Below are positions 38,378 through 47,421 of a stretch of DNA of 64,000 bases, in pieces. Within the stretch, counting starts at the first letter, position 1, and each line of letters opens with the position of its first letter. The notes under the pieces are model-generated. The model was not told the origin of the DNA and did not search any database. It was given only the letters and a program-made list of their open reading frames with translations. Origin of the DNA: Rhodopirellula baltica SH 1 (GTDB lineage: Bacteria > Planctomycetota > Planctomycetia > Pirellulales > Pirellulaceae); the NCBI RefSeq assembly GCF_000196115.1, contig NC_005027.1:496001-560000 (forward strand), written 5' to 3'. The position numbers and the translations under genes were made by a program.

Positions 38378-39663
38378 GATTTCCGTCCCCAAGAGGGATT
38401 GCCACCGCGAAGCAATTCGACGCCGAGCAGCGTGGCGTCAGCAAGGATTGCTTCGCGTTGGTCGGCGGGCACGTCACCCAACAAGGACGACGCGGTGCTG
38501 GACAGGTCCGAGTGTTCTTCCGTGAATGGCATCAAATCCAAACGATCACCGCTGGAAGGAGTCGTTGTCGCTTCGTCGGTTGCCGCTCCGCGAACGCGAG
38601 CACCCGCGAATTTTTTGCTGGCACGCAAAAAGTCACCGAGGATGGTGTCTTCGTCCTGCCAAGACTTTGGATAATTGTGCGGTGGTCGCACGGTCAAACG
38701 AGTCGTCCACGCGGCCGGATTCGTGGTGCCGTGATCGCGACGCAAATTGCGAAGCAGTTCGGTAGGATCGCCAACGGACGGCAACACTTCGGCGTTGTCC
38801 AAGGTGACTTCCCATGCGATCAACAGGTGTCGACCGCCGTGTTCGTTGGTAAGCGTTCCGATCTTTTGCCCGAGCAGATTGCGTAGGCTGCCGGCGGAAC
38901 GAATTTCGTCGGAATCGATCGCGACGTTCAGGTAGCGGAACCGGTCCGTTTCAACCCGGCGAACGCGAGCGGTGTGTTCGGCGTCGACATCGACAACGAC
39001 GTAACCATGCGGTCCGGATTCATCGCCGTTGCGACCTTGGGGGGAACCGGGGGCGATGGCACCGGCGGTCGCGCCGCCTTCGATTTCGGTGTGATTATGA
39101 GGTCCACCGAGAGCCCAGTAGTCCATTCGTGCACCCGACAAGGCGCTCGCGTCGGCGATTCCATGACCGACACCAACGGTGAATTCATCGGTGGTTTCCG
39201 TTTGGAATCCGGCAACGTGCAACGTCGAACGGCCTTCACTGCTGCGTCCGATCACCGAGCAAACCGTTCGTCCGGCACGTTGGTGCGGGATCGCGACGGC
39301 GCGGTCTCGTGGGAACAGCGTCACGTTGGGCGGTAACGGAACCGCTTCGGGCCATTGTTTGGGATCATCCGCAATTCCGGCGGCCCAGTAGACCGCGGTG
39401 TTGGCGGCGTGCAGCTTTTCAAATCCATCCAGCAGCAACGACATGCCGTGCGGACCAGCCGCAACGGGATGCATCAAGTCGCCGGAAAGGACCAAAAAGT
39501 CAATGTTTTCGGCCAAAGCGGCTTCGAAGACCGCCGCCGCAGCGTCTCGAGGAGCAGTCGCCATCGCTGTCCGCAATTGAGGCGGCAGATGGTCGAGATC
39601 ACCCAGCGGGGTTTCGAGGTGAAAGTCGCTGGCATGAATGAATCGGAAAGATTCTCCGGGCAT
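38374..39663 (-). CDS. YhaO/SbcD-like DNA repair metallophosphoesterase
   Basis: A 429-residue protein with ATG at 39661-39663 and AGGAGG seven bases upstream, an unusually strong ribosome site in this window that decides the start over the Met 14 codons earlier. RFIHASDFHLE and FLVLSGDLMHP are the first two metallophosphoesterase motifs. The third motif region (usually GNHD) is replaced by VYWAAGIADDPKQW, while GHGIADASA and DYWALGGPHNHTEIEG match later ones. It precedes and overlaps the SbcC-like ATPase, the usual SbcDC/YhaO-YhaN pair. Loss of GNHD may alter nuclease activity. Confidence 0.85.
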   Translation of the reverse strand: MPGESFRFIHASDFHLETPLGDLDHLPPQLRTAMATAPRDAAAAVFEAALAENIDFLVLSGDLMHPVAAGPHGMSLLLDGFEKLHAANTAVYWAAGIADDPKQWPEAVPLPPNVTLFPRDRAVAIPHQRAGRTVCSVIGRSSEGRSTLHVAGFQTETTDEFTVGVGHGIADASALSGARMDYWALGGPHNHTEIEGGATAGAIAPGSPQGRNGDESGPHGYVVVDVDAEHTARVRRVETDRFRYLNVAIDSDEIRSAGSLRNLLGQKIGTLTNEHGGRHLLIAWEVTLDNAEVLPSVGDPTELLRNLRRDHGTTNPAAWTTRLTVRPPHNYPKSWQDEDTILGDFLRASKKFAGARVRGAATDEATTTPSSGDRLDLMPFTEEHSDLSSTASSLLGDVPADQREAILADATLLGVELLRGGNPSWGRKS

Positions 39664-39759
39664 CGTTTCCTCCTTGAAACGGCGTTTTTCGGCCGCGCAG
39701 GCCAATCCTGGTCCTACGCTCGCGTGAAACTGTAGCGAAACATCGAAGATCCTGCAAAA

Positions 39760-40701
39760 TCAATTTGCGGGAAACTCGCGGAATCCCGCGATCGGCATTT
39801 CGACCGAGTACAACGATTTTCTCGCTGTGGCGTACATGGTTTTGAATTCAGGACCACCAAACGTCACATTCGCGGGGATCTCGGGAAACGCGACGATGCC
39901 GCGAGCCTCACCCTCGGACGAGAAAATTTGGATGCCCAAATGAGTGGTGATGTAGAGGTTTCCATCCACGTCGATGGCCATTCCGTCGCCGCCGCGCGAG
40001 GTTTCTCCTTCGACCTGCTGGACCTTGCAAAGCACTCGTTGGGGACCGATTTTGCCGGGAGCCAAAACGTCGTAGGCCAACATCTCGGCTTGCATGGACG
40101 GGATCACATAAAGCGTCTTTCCATTCGGCGACAACCCGATGCCATTGGGTGCCTCGATGTCACCAGTCAAACGAGTGACCTTTGGATCGGTCTCAAAATT
40201 CGCGATGTAGTAAACGCAGCGTTCGGTTTGCGGCCATGGTTCCGGGGCCCGGTATTGCGGGTCGGTGAAGTACAGCCCGCCGTGGTTGTCGACGACCAAA
40301 TCGTTGCAGGCGTTGAATCGTTTTCCGTTGTAGGAATCAGCCAACACGATTCGCTTGGCGGAATCACCCGACAAATCGTGCATCACGACAGCCCCATCCA
40401 TCTCACAAGCCAACAGCTTTGTGTTGGACAATGGCCACAATCCGTTGGAGTGATTGGATTGATTGGTCAGTAAAGACAACTTGCCGTCCGCGGACAGGCG
40501 ATGAATGGCGGTGTTGGGGATGTCGGTGAAATACAGCGTGCCATCGTCCATCGCCGCCGGTCCTTCGGTGAACTGGAATCCGGTGTGGACTTGTTGGACG
40601 GGACCGGTGGGCTGGATCGTTTGGGCGTGTGCAGTTTGGGAAGCAGATGTCCAGACAAGGCCAACAATCGTGGCAAACAACAAAGCGAATCGCGAGTTCA
40701 T
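39760..40701 (-). CDS. secreted SMP-30/gluconolactonase-family protein
   Basis: A 313-residue exported protein (signal peptide ending TAHAQ). The beta-propeller blades are clear: FTEGPAAMDDGTLYFTDIPN, RFNACNDLVVDNHGGLYFTDPQY, EAPNGIGLSPNGKTLYV, GDGMAIDVDGNLYITTHLG. The calcium-coordinating Glu (FTEGP), Asn (CNDL, PNG) and Asp (GDGMAID) are all present, so lactone hydrolysis is plausible. Planctomycetes have many paralogues near sugar-catabolic genes. It is alone here, facing the same direction as the phosphoesterase gene upstream, with a hairpin-rich repeat region on its 5' side. Confidence 0.9.
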   Translation of the reverse strand: MNSRFALLFATIVGLVWTSASQTAHAQTIQPTGPVQQVHTGFQFTEGPAAMDDGTLYFTDIPNTAIHRLSADGKLSLLTNQSNHSNGLWPLSNTKLLACEMDGAVVMHDLSGDSAKRIVLADSYNGKRFNACNDLVVDNHGGLYFTDPQYRAPEPWPQTERCVYYIANFETDPKVTRLTGDIEAPNGIGLSPNGKTLYVIPSMQAEMLAYDVLAPGKIGPQRVLCKVQQVEGETSRGGDGMAIDVDGNLYITTHLGIQIFSSEGEARGIVAFPEIPANVTFGGPEFKTMYATARKSLYSVEMPIAGFREFPAN

Positions 40702-40830
40702 GGGGGCTCATGCGGGGCGGGGCAAAGTGGGGTGGGAAACGCCGCCATTGTAGATCAAGCCCAGAGGTCAAGGCGGCGGAGTGAGGTGGCCAGGGTTTTG
40801 GGGCCACGCGAGCCCATAAACAGAAAGCAA

Positions 40831-40959
40831 CTGTAGCTCGGTGGTCCCCCACCGAGACGAGCACTGAATCCGCGCAAACGTTTGTCGTTTGGTGGTCCTC
40901 CACCGAAGTTCTCGGGATGGAGAGGGTGGTGGTTCACAATGGAGACCACCGTGCTACAG
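40831..40959. repeat. 129-base palindromic element with internal hairpins
   Basis: The outer ends CTGTAGCTCGGTGGTC (40831) and GACCACCGTGCTACAG (ending 40959) are inverted repeats with one mismatch. Inside, CTCGGTGGTCCCCCACCGAG (from 40837) is a perfect 8-bp hairpin, and TTTGGTGGTCCTCCACCGAA is a second one with a single mismatch, giving a clover-like secondary structure. It lies in the 3' side of the GT4 gene and the 5' side of the lactonase gene. Its form fits a small non-autonomous repeat or REP-like element. Confidence 0.8.
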
Positions 40960-40964
40960 GTTTT

Positions 40965-42317
40965 TTATGCTTCCGATTGTTTTGCGAGTGGGGCTTCGCT
41001 TGGCTGGCAGGTGCGGCGCATGTGTTCGGCGGCCGATTCGATGTGGTGACGCTGGTGGACGGATTGCCGACCGGTTTCGCCCAAATTCGCTCTTCGGTCG
41101 GGATCGTTTTTCAAGCCGATCAATTCGTGGATCAATGCGTCGGTGTTTTCAGGATGGAACAAAATGCCACCGCCGGTCGATCGGACCACTTCGGTAAAGG
41201 CACCATGGTCGGGCTGGACGACCGGGATGCCGCACGCCATCGCTTCCAGCAAAAAAAGTCCCTTGGGATCTTCGTATGGAGCCGGAACGCTGAGCACATC
41301 CATTTGTCGTAACAGTTCGATTTTCGTCGATTGATCGGGGCTCTCGTGCACCACAAAGCGATCGGTCAGTCCGGCTTTTGCGATTCGAGAGCGCAATTCA
41401 TCGAGATACGGAATGTTGTGTTCGCCGAGCCATCCAGCGGCATGCAGCGTGACGTTGGCATGTTCTGGCATCGCACCGATTTGAAGAAAGGCATCAACCA
41501 AATGGTGCAAGCCTTTTTCAGGTGCGAGACGTGCCAGGTATCCGATCCGAAATTCGCCCTTCGATTTGTCGGGCGTCTTCGCTGGTTGTTCGCTGACCTT
41601 CTTGTCGGAAGGCGGACTGGTGAACGGGGCGAGGTCGATCGATAGCGGGTGAATGTCAAAACGCTCGTGCGGGATGCCGAGCATCGCTCCCATTTTGTCG
41701 CGATAGAACTCACTGTGCGAAACAAACACGTCGACTTGTTTGGAAAGATCCGAGCACAACGCGATTGCTTTTGAACGAGCGTCGGCGGGTAAATGATCCA
41801 AGAAAATGTCGTCGCCCTGCAACGTGACCACCAAGCGTGTGTTGGGCAGTCGTCGGCGGATGGTTGGGATCGCGCCGCCGATCAACAGATTGCTGAAGAT
41901 GATCGCGTCGGGTTGGATGTCTTTGGCTAACCAGTCCACCAACCGGCCGACTTCTTCGGATTGGCGTCCGTGTTCGCCCCGAAGCATCGACAGCGTGAGT
42001 TCGCCCAGTTTGGCCGGGTCCGTTTTGACCGCCCTGCGGGTCAACATTCGGATCAGGCTGGGGCGGTCCATCCAAGAACGTGTCCATCGTGGCAGCCAAC
42101 GCAACCAAGGCATCTGCTGCAGCAGATAAACATGGATCCCGCCAAAGAATACTTGTTCGGATGCGATGGTGGATTCATCGGTCCGGATCGGTGTGTAGAC
42201 CGGTTGAAGGAGAACGTCATCTCCACTCGCACGCAACGCTTTGGCGATCGCGTTGTCGTGCATGCAACTGCCGCAGTACATCCCTGCGGCACCGGCGGTC
42301 AGGAAGACGATTTTCAA
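40965..42317 (-). CDS. GT4-family glycosyltransferase
   Basis: A 450-residue GT-B enzyme. MKIVFLTAGAAGMYCGSCMHDNAIAKALRA is the N-terminal nucleotide-fold with its donor-loop glycines, and the C-terminal half has GYLAPEKGLHHLVDAF, SVPAPYEDPKGLFLLEAMACGIPVVQPDHGAFTEVV, with the conserved E-x7-E region (ESPD... FLLEAMACGIPVV). It transfers an activated sugar, probably for an envelope or extracellular glycan. It begins with TTG (42315-42317), overlapping by four bases the stop of the acidic protein gene, so translation is likely coupled. Acceptor and donor are unknown. Confidence 0.9.
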   Translation of the reverse strand: MKIVFLTAGAAGMYCGSCMHDNAIAKALRASGDDVLLQPVYTPIRTDESTIASEQVFFGGIHVYLLQQMPWLRWLPRWTRSWMDRPSLIRMLTRRAVKTDPAKLGELTLSMLRGEHGRQSEEVGRLVDWLAKDIQPDAIIFSNLLIGGAIPTIRRRLPNTRLVVTLQGDDIFLDHLPADARSKAIALCSDLSKQVDVFVSHSEFYRDKMGAMLGIPHERFDIHPLSIDLAPFTSPPSDKKVSEQPAKTPDKSKGEFRIGYLARLAPEKGLHHLVDAFLQIGAMPEHANVTLHAAGWLGEHNIPYLDELRSRIAKAGLTDRFVVHESPDQSTKIELLRQMDVLSVPAPYEDPKGLFLLEAMACGIPVVQPDHGAFTEVVRSTGGGILFHPENTDALIHELIGLKNDPDRRANLGETGRQSVHQRHHIESAAEHMRRTCQPSEAPLAKQSEA

Positions 42318-42805
42318 TCCACGGACTCAAAGTCTTCGAAGTCGTCCAGGTCGTCATCCAATTCTTCTTCGTCGTCATCGCCGGCGGTGTTCAATCCGAA
42401 CTCGGCGCTGATCTCGTCGTCGATTTCGATTTCGTAATCATCCTCGAGTTCTTCTTCGAAGTCGTCATCGAAATCGTCGTCGAAGTCATCTTCGTCGATG
42501 TCGTCGAACTCATCCACGTCGTCATCGAGATCGTCGAGGTCATCGCCAACGCCGGGGGTGTCATCGCTGTCCGCGTCGTCGTCCGTGTCACTGGAGTCGT
42601 CGTCATCATCATCGTCGTCAGCCATCGAAGGGCTGTCGGCGGGGATTGCGATCGAGGTGTTGTGACCAGGATTGGGCACCATGCCTGGGATCACCGAAGT
42701 GCCAGGCGTGAGGGTGCCGGGCATGAGAAGCGGATCGGTTGCATCGATTCCCAAATTCGCGGGAGCAACAGAATCAGCAACGGGGGCGGTCAGGATGGCA
42801 GGCAT
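42314..42805 (-). CDS. highly acidic Asp/Glu-rich protein
   Basis: A 163-residue protein. The first 60 residues are Pro/Ala/Thr-rich and loosely signal-like (MPAILTAPVADSVAPAN...). The remaining ~100 residues are mostly Asp and Glu, with runs such as DDDDDDDD and DDFDDDFDDDFEEELEDD, without predicted globular structure. The opposite strand is also open over this stretch because of the GAY/GAR repeats, but the coupling to the GT4 gene (TTGA overlap at 42314) supports this frame. It could bind Ca2+ or cations, or act as an acidic tether for the glycosyltransferase; both are inference. Confidence 0.65.
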   Translation of the reverse strand: MPAILTAPVADSVAPANLGIDATDPLLMPGTLTPGTSVIPGMVPNPGHNTSIAIPADSPSMADDDDDDDDSSDTDDDADSDDTPGVGDDLDDLDDDVDEFDDIDEDDFDDDFDDDFEEELEDDYEIEIDDEISAEFGLNTAGDDDEEELDDDLDDFEDFESVD

Positions 42806-43075
42806 GAACAGATTGTGAATGCGGGTGTGGAGGATGGAATTAGAGAAACTGGGGGATTCTCGCAGTCCGCAACGGTTTGGTGAACCGTGGGGGTTTCAAG
42901 GATTCCATCGAGGATCGGGTCGACGTGGGGTCGATCATTTTGCTAACTGGCACAGCATTCACAAGCCGACAAGCCGGAATTGTTTTCGGAAATTCGCTGA
43001 CAGAACCCGTTCTGAATCAGGTTTTCCGGTCAATGACGTTGTTTCGGCCCACTCAACACCGGGTGATCGACCGCC
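42806..43075. other. divergent intergenic region
   Basis: The 270 bases between the acidic-protein gene and the LpoB-like gene show no convincing gene. They probably contain the two divergent promoters; no operator palindrome is obvious. Confidence 0.35.
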
Positions 43076-43978
43076 ATGGATGGCACTTTTCAAAATGAAT
43101 CCGCACAAAACTTGTCGAAATCCGACGAGCAAAATTCTTTGGGCGAACCAATTTCCCGCCGGGGGATCCTCGCGGCCGCAATGCTGCGAATGACCGCGGG
43201 GGTCGCAATTGTAGGTTCCGGAACGACCGGGTGTGCGTCTCGTCGTTACGGGCATCTGCTCGCCAGCGATGACAAAGACATGGTCGGCAGCCACGAAGCG
43301 GGTGCCGCAACTTGGAATCCATTGGTCGATGAAGCGGTTGCAAAAATTTTGAGCCGATGCCCTCCGCCGAACGAATCGGTGATCTTTCCGGGGCAATTTG
43401 CAGCGAATGGGACACCCGCCCAAATGGCGAGCCATTCGCAAAGTGCAACCGAGTCGATGGTTGACCCCGCAACCGGCGAAACCATCATCGGATCGCAAGT
43501 CACGATGCCGGGATCGGCGCCGTTGGTGCAAGGTCCCGCGAAGGTTTGCTTCATCGGGATCGAAAACAAATCCGCCGAAGAATTGGTCGATTTCAAAGAT
43601 CAGCTCTACGAACGCATCGATTCGCAGCTCAACTCGGGCGGATCCTTTCGAAGTATTAGCCGTCGAATGGTTGATGCGGCGTTGGTCGAAACTCGTTTGC
43701 GTCCCGATTCGTTGTTCTTGCCACAAAACCGTGGTGCCTTCGCGGCTGCACTTGGGCGACAAGGCACTCCGGTCGACTACTTGCTCTACGCAACGATCAC
43801 ATCGGGAACGACGGATCGAAACAAATCGACTCAGCGTGATTACCTGCTGACATTGGAAATGGTCAATTTGGAATCGGGCGACTACATCAAAGAGTCGTCC
43901 AAGATTCGCAAGGGCTATCACAACACGCGGGCGGGCAAGTGGTGGAACTTTGGCATGTTCGACCAAGCCGACGGATGA
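43076..43978 (+). CDS. LpoB-like penicillin-binding protein activator lipoprotein
   Basis: A 300-residue exported protein. A twin-arginine-like stretch (ISRRGILAAA) precedes a lipobox ending TTGC at Cys53. The C-terminal ~150 residues carry an LpoB-like pattern: KVCFIGIENKSAEELVDFKDQLYERI, FRSISRRMVDAALVETRL, and TQRDYLLTLEMVNLESGDYI. LpoB in E. coli activates the peptidoglycan synthase PBP1b from the outer membrane. Its stop overlaps the next start by four bases (ATGA). A planctomycete partner would be a class A PBP, which is not in this window. The family call is moderate. Confidence 0.75.
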   Translation: MDGTFQNESAQNLSKSDEQNSLGEPISRRGILAAAMLRMTAGVAIVGSGTTGCASRRYGHLLASDDKDMVGSHEAGAATWNPLVDEAVAKILSRCPPPNESVIFPGQFAANGTPAQMASHSQSATESMVDPATGETIIGSQVTMPGSAPLVQGPAKVCFIGIENKSAEELVDFKDQLYERIDSQLNSGGSFRSISRRMVDAALVETRLRPDSLFLPQNRGAFAAALGRQGTPVDYLLYATITSGTTDRNKSTQRDYLLTLEMVNLESGDYIKESSKIRKGYHNTRAGKWWNFGMFDQADG

Positions 43979-45381
43979 TCTTCGCGATCGCTCCCCGAAC
44001 GCTTCTGGTGATCGCCGCATTGTGCTCAACAACGCTGGCCGGATGCGCCGCGAAGCTTGCGCACATCGATACCGCCCGCGACGCCTTTGCCGCGGGCGAT
44101 CCAACGACCGCTCGCGAAGTCTTGTCCAAGGTCGCCGACGGCGGCGGTCGTTTCGCGACGCCGGCGAAGCTTGATTTGGCGATGGTCGATTTAGCGGTTG
44201 GGGACGCGACTTCCGCCGAGAAGACGTTTCGGGAACTTCGCGACGAATTCGATTCGTCATTGAAGGTCGCACCGCTGCATGAGGCGGCAGCGATGGTGAC
44301 CGACGACACCGCACGGAAGTTTCGTCCGGCGGGATACGAGCAAGTCATGATCCGCACGATGCTTGCGATGTGTTCGTTGGTTCGCGACGGCGATGACGCG
44401 GAAAGCTACATCAACCAAGCGGCGATGTTGCAGGCCAAACTGCAGCAGGAACACGACGAACGTCGCAGCAGTGTTTTTGGTGAAGTCGCCGCGGACAAGC
44501 TGACCGCCAACCCGCATCAGGAGTTGGCGTTGGCTCCGTATCTGCGTGGTGTTTTACGAGAAGAGAACCTGCACGATTTGGATGACGCTCGTCGCAACTA
44601 CCAATTGGTCAGCGCGATCCGTCCCAGTTTTCTTCCCGCCGCGGATGATTTGAAACGCGCCACCGAAGGCGTGCATAGCAAGCCGGGCCATGGCGCGTTG
44701 TACGTCTTTTCGTTGGTTGGTCGCGGGCCGGTGCTCAAAGCGGTGGAGGCACCCGCCACGACCGCGGCAATGACCGTTGCCAACGCGTTGATGTTGAATC
44801 AAGAGAACCAAGAAGACGATATTGCTACGTTGCCGAAGATCACATCGGTCAAGGTTCCCAGTGTTGTGATTCCGCCCAGTGATGTCGCTGCGGTGACCGT
44901 GGCCAGCTACATTCCAACCGGGCCTGATACGCTGCCGCTGTACGAACTGCACGGTGCCACTCAGCCACTGACGGACGTGGCAGGAATGGTGCAGCAACAG
45001 GTCGATGCGGAGATGCCGTGGACAATTGCTCGCAGCATCATCCGGCAGGGCGGCAAAGAACTGGCGGTCGCATCGGCTCGAAAGAATCTTGGATTGACCG
45101 GACCGGCTGGATCGATGTTCCAATTCGCGACCTCCACGGCTTGGACCGCAACAGAAACCGCGGACACTCGATGTTGGGGGTTGTTGCCTCGTGAGATTCA
45201 GGTCCTGCGAGCCGAATTGCCGGCGGGCGATCACACGGTTGAATTTGCACCGGTTCGTTACGATGGCCAACCCATCGCGACGCCCAGTCGAGTGCCACTG
45301 CGAATTTATAACGCGAAGAACACGTACGTCTTGGTCGTTGCGCCGACCCAGCAGATTTACGTGGTGACGGCGAAACCCTGA
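43975..45381 (+). CDS. COG3014-like TPR lipoprotein
   Basis: A 468-residue lipoprotein (lipobox LAGC, Cys24) starting at ATG 43975, overlapping the LpoB-like stop. The start is chosen over an upstream frame because of the lipobox. Residues 30-300 show helix pairs (DTARDAFAAGDPTTAREVLS, KLDLAMVDLAVGDATSAEKTF) like TPR repeats, and HGALYVFSLVGRGPVLKAVEAP marks the C-terminal beta-rich domain of this family. COG3014 proteins lie beside LpoB and YcfL genes in other bacteria, which matches the gene order here. I see no YcfL. Together the two may form an envelope-anchored regulator of peptidoglycan synthesis. Confidence 0.7.
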   Translation: MIFAIAPRTLLVIAALCSTTLAGCAAKLAHIDTARDAFAAGDPTTAREVLSKVADGGGRFATPAKLDLAMVDLAVGDATSAEKTFRELRDEFDSSLKVAPLHEAAAMVTDDTARKFRPAGYEQVMIRTMLAMCSLVRDGDDAESYINQAAMLQAKLQQEHDERRSSVFGEVAADKLTANPHQELALAPYLRGVLREENLHDLDDARRNYQLVSAIRPSFLPAADDLKRATEGVHSKPGHGALYVFSLVGRGPVLKAVEAPATTAAMTVANALMLNQENQEDDIATLPKITSVKVPSVVIPPSDVAAVTVASYIPTGPDTLPLYELHGATQPLTDVAGMVQQQVDAEMPWTIARSIIRQGGKELAVASARKNLGLTGPAGSMFQFATSTAWTATETADTRCWGLLPREIQVLRAELPAGDHTVEFAPVRYDGQPIATPSRVPLRIYNAKNTYVLVVAPTQQIYVVTAKP

Positions 45382-45519
45382 GCTGATGGGTGGCGGTTTT
45401 TTCGCGATCATCGCAGGCGTTCAAACTCGCCGTACTTCCAGGGCTGCGACGATGCGGGTTCTTTCGCTAAGTTGTGGGGCAAATTGAGATGTCCATTTTC
45501 CCGCACCCCACTGACCACG

Positions 45520-46800
45520 ATGCTCGATCGCAAATTCATTCTGCAAAATGCCCAGCTTGTCGCTGAAAATTCCGCCAAGCGTGGCGTTTCTGTCGACGTC
45601 GACGCGATTTGCCGTCTGGAAGCCGAACGGATGGACGCGCTGAAGCAGGCGGAGGAGCTGAATCGGCAGGCCAACGAAGTCAGCAAGCAGATCAAATCCG
45701 CGAAAGACAACGACGAGCGTCAGGAATTGATCGCCAAAGGTCGCAGCCTTCGCGAGCAAAAGGATGCCGCCGGTGCCGCGCAAGATCGCTTGGAAGCCGA
45801 AATCCTCGAGCTGCAAACGATTCTTCCGAACATGACCCACCCGGATGTGCCCGAGGGTGGTGAGCACGATGCGAACGAGATTGGCCGCGGCAAAACGCCA
45901 GTGCCTGAAATGGACTTCCAACCGCTGGACCATCTTCAGCTCGGCGAGAAGCACGATTTGTTTGACTTCGAAGGCGGAGCCCGCGTGGCCGGGTCCGGTT
46001 TCTATTTCTTGCGAAACGCCGCCGTGCGTTTGGATTTGGCACTGCAACAATTCGCGATTTCGCACTTGGCCGGCAAAGGCTTCACGCCGGTTTCAACACC
46101 TGACCTGGCGCTGACCAGCGTGCTGCAAGGCACCGGATTCAACCCGCGTGGTCCCGAGACACAAATCTACAGCATCGAAAATACCGAATTGAACTTGGTC
46201 GCGACGGCGGAGATCCCTCTGGGCGGAATGCTCAGTGGTCAGATTCTCGCCAGCGAAGAATTGCCGCTTCGTTATTGCGGGCTGAGTCACTGCTTTCGAA
46301 CCGAAGCCGGTGCGGCCGGTCGAGCCAGCAAGGGGCTGTACCGAGTCCACCAGTTCACCAAAGTCGAAATGTTCGCCTTCACGTTGCCCGATCAGAGCAC
46401 CGCGATGCATGAAGAGATGCGTGAACTGGAATGCGAAATCTTTGACGCGTTGGAAGTGCCCTACCGAGTGATCGACACCGCGACGGGAGACTTGGGCGGA
46501 CCTGCGTACCGCAAGTACGACTTGGAAGCTTGGATGCCTGGACGTGGCGAATCGGGCGACTGGGGCGAAGTCACCAGCACCAGCAATTGCACCGACTACC
46601 AAGCTCGCCGATTGAATGTGCGGTCGAAGTCCAACACCCAGAAGGGAACCGACTTTGTTCACACGCTCAACGGCACCGCGATTGCAACCGGACGAGCCAT
46701 GATTGCCATCTTGGAAAACCACCAACGTGCTGACGGAACGATCAATGTTCCTGAAATCTTGCGGCCATGGGTTGGCTGTGACGTTTTGAAATGTGAGTGA
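45520..46800 (+). CDS. serS: seryl-tRNA synthetase
   Basis: A 426-residue class II synthetase from ATG 45520 (MLDRKFILQNAQLVAENSAKRG), the normal first line of SerRS; a longer frame upstream is not needed. The N-terminal coiled-coil arm (LEAERMDALKQAEELNRQANE...) that binds the tRNA long variable arm is present. The catalytic core has motif 2 FRTEAGAAGRASKGLYRVHQ and motif 3 NGTAIATGRAMIAILENHQ, with TSTSNCTDYQARRL between. It charges tRNA-Ser with serine in the cytoplasm. It is followed by a small zinc protein. Confidence 0.97.
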   Translation: MLDRKFILQNAQLVAENSAKRGVSVDVDAICRLEAERMDALKQAEELNRQANEVSKQIKSAKDNDERQELIAKGRSLREQKDAAGAAQDRLEAEILELQTILPNMTHPDVPEGGEHDANEIGRGKTPVPEMDFQPLDHLQLGEKHDLFDFEGGARVAGSGFYFLRNAAVRLDLALQQFAISHLAGKGFTPVSTPDLALTSVLQGTGFNPRGPETQIYSIENTELNLVATAEIPLGGMLSGQILASEELPLRYCGLSHCFRTEAGAAGRASKGLYRVHQFTKVEMFAFTLPDQSTAMHEEMRELECEIFDALEVPYRVIDTATGDLGGPAYRKYDLEAWMPGRGESGDWGEVTSTSNCTDYQARRLNVRSKSNTQKGTDFVHTLNGTAIATGRAMIAILENHQRADGTINVPEILRPWVGCDVLKCE

Positions 46801-46825
46801 TCGCTGACCACCTGAGTTCGAATTC

Positions 46826-46990
46826 ATGTCCGCACATCGCGATGCGAAACGGAACCTTCCGACGAAGATCTGCCCGGTCTGTCGGAGGGAGTTCGCTTGG
46901 CGAAAAAAGTGGGCTCGCGATTGGGACCAAGTCCGCTATTGCAGCAATGCGTGCCGGAAAAAGGCGTCCTCGTCGAGAACCAATCCATGA
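46826..46990 (+). CDS. DUF2256 zinc-ribbon protein
   Basis: A 54-residue protein (ATG 46826, TGA 46988-46990). [20 protein letters not shown] followed by [11 protein letters not shown] matches the DUF2256 family, which has two CxxC/CxxxC pairs and a WRKKW core. The pattern CPVC...CSNAC suggests a single zinc site. The family's function is unknown, though members are commonly near photolyase or translation genes. It lies 25 bases after serS and is probably co-transcribed. Confidence 0.88.
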   Translation: MSAHRDAKRNLPTKICPVCRREFAWRKKWARDWDQVRYCSNACRKKASSSRTNP

Positions 46991-47082
46991 GTTGTCGGGT
47001 ACAATTGAATTGACCCGCCTTTGTGATGCATGATCCGATTGCAACTTCATCACGACCGATTCCTACACATCGAACCTGCCCC

Positions 47083-47352
47083 ATGAGCCAACAGACCGCT
47101 GACGAAATCTTGGACGCGTCGTACCTGGAAGTTCGCGCCAAAGTCTTGGAACTGGCAGCGGTGCTGGATCGGTTGGACCGTGCCCCGGGCGGGAGCGAAC
47201 GCTCGCCGCGCCGCGATCAACTCACGCAAGCGATTGAGATGCTGCTGGTGGATGACCCTGATCGTGCCGCGAAAGTCCAGCATTGGTTCTCTCGCCAGTA
47301 CGATCCGGATTGGAAGACCAACCTCGGTGTGGGAACGCCGAGTACGAAGTGA
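47083..47352 (+). CDS. small hypothetical protein, 89 residues
   Basis: An acidic, helical cytoplasmic protein (MSQQTADEILDASYLEVRAK...). I chose ATG 47083 because the longer frame from 47023 adds a Pro/Ser/Thr-rich stretch. No motif is recognised. The tail (WFSRQYDPDWKTNLGVGTPSTK) is hydrophilic. It precedes the TatD-like gene by 70 bases on the same strand. Confidence 0.65.
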   Translation: MSQQTADEILDASYLEVRAKVLELAAVLDRLDRAPGGSERSPRRDQLTQAIEMLLVDDPDRAAKVQHWFSRQYDPDWKTNLGVGTPSTK

Positions 47353-47421
47353 GCCCCACGGCCATCGACCGCCATCGCTCCATTGCCCTCTCAAACACAC
47401 TCCGACTGACTGACCAGCAAC

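Noticed and set aside
37295-38674. 459-codon plus-strand frame
   Set aside because: It lies antisense to the ATPase and phosphoesterase genes, both of which have clear family motifs.
42080-42883. 267-codon plus-strand frame
   Set aside because: It is the antisense of the Asp/Glu-rich gene and the GT4 start; the minus frame has the translational coupling.
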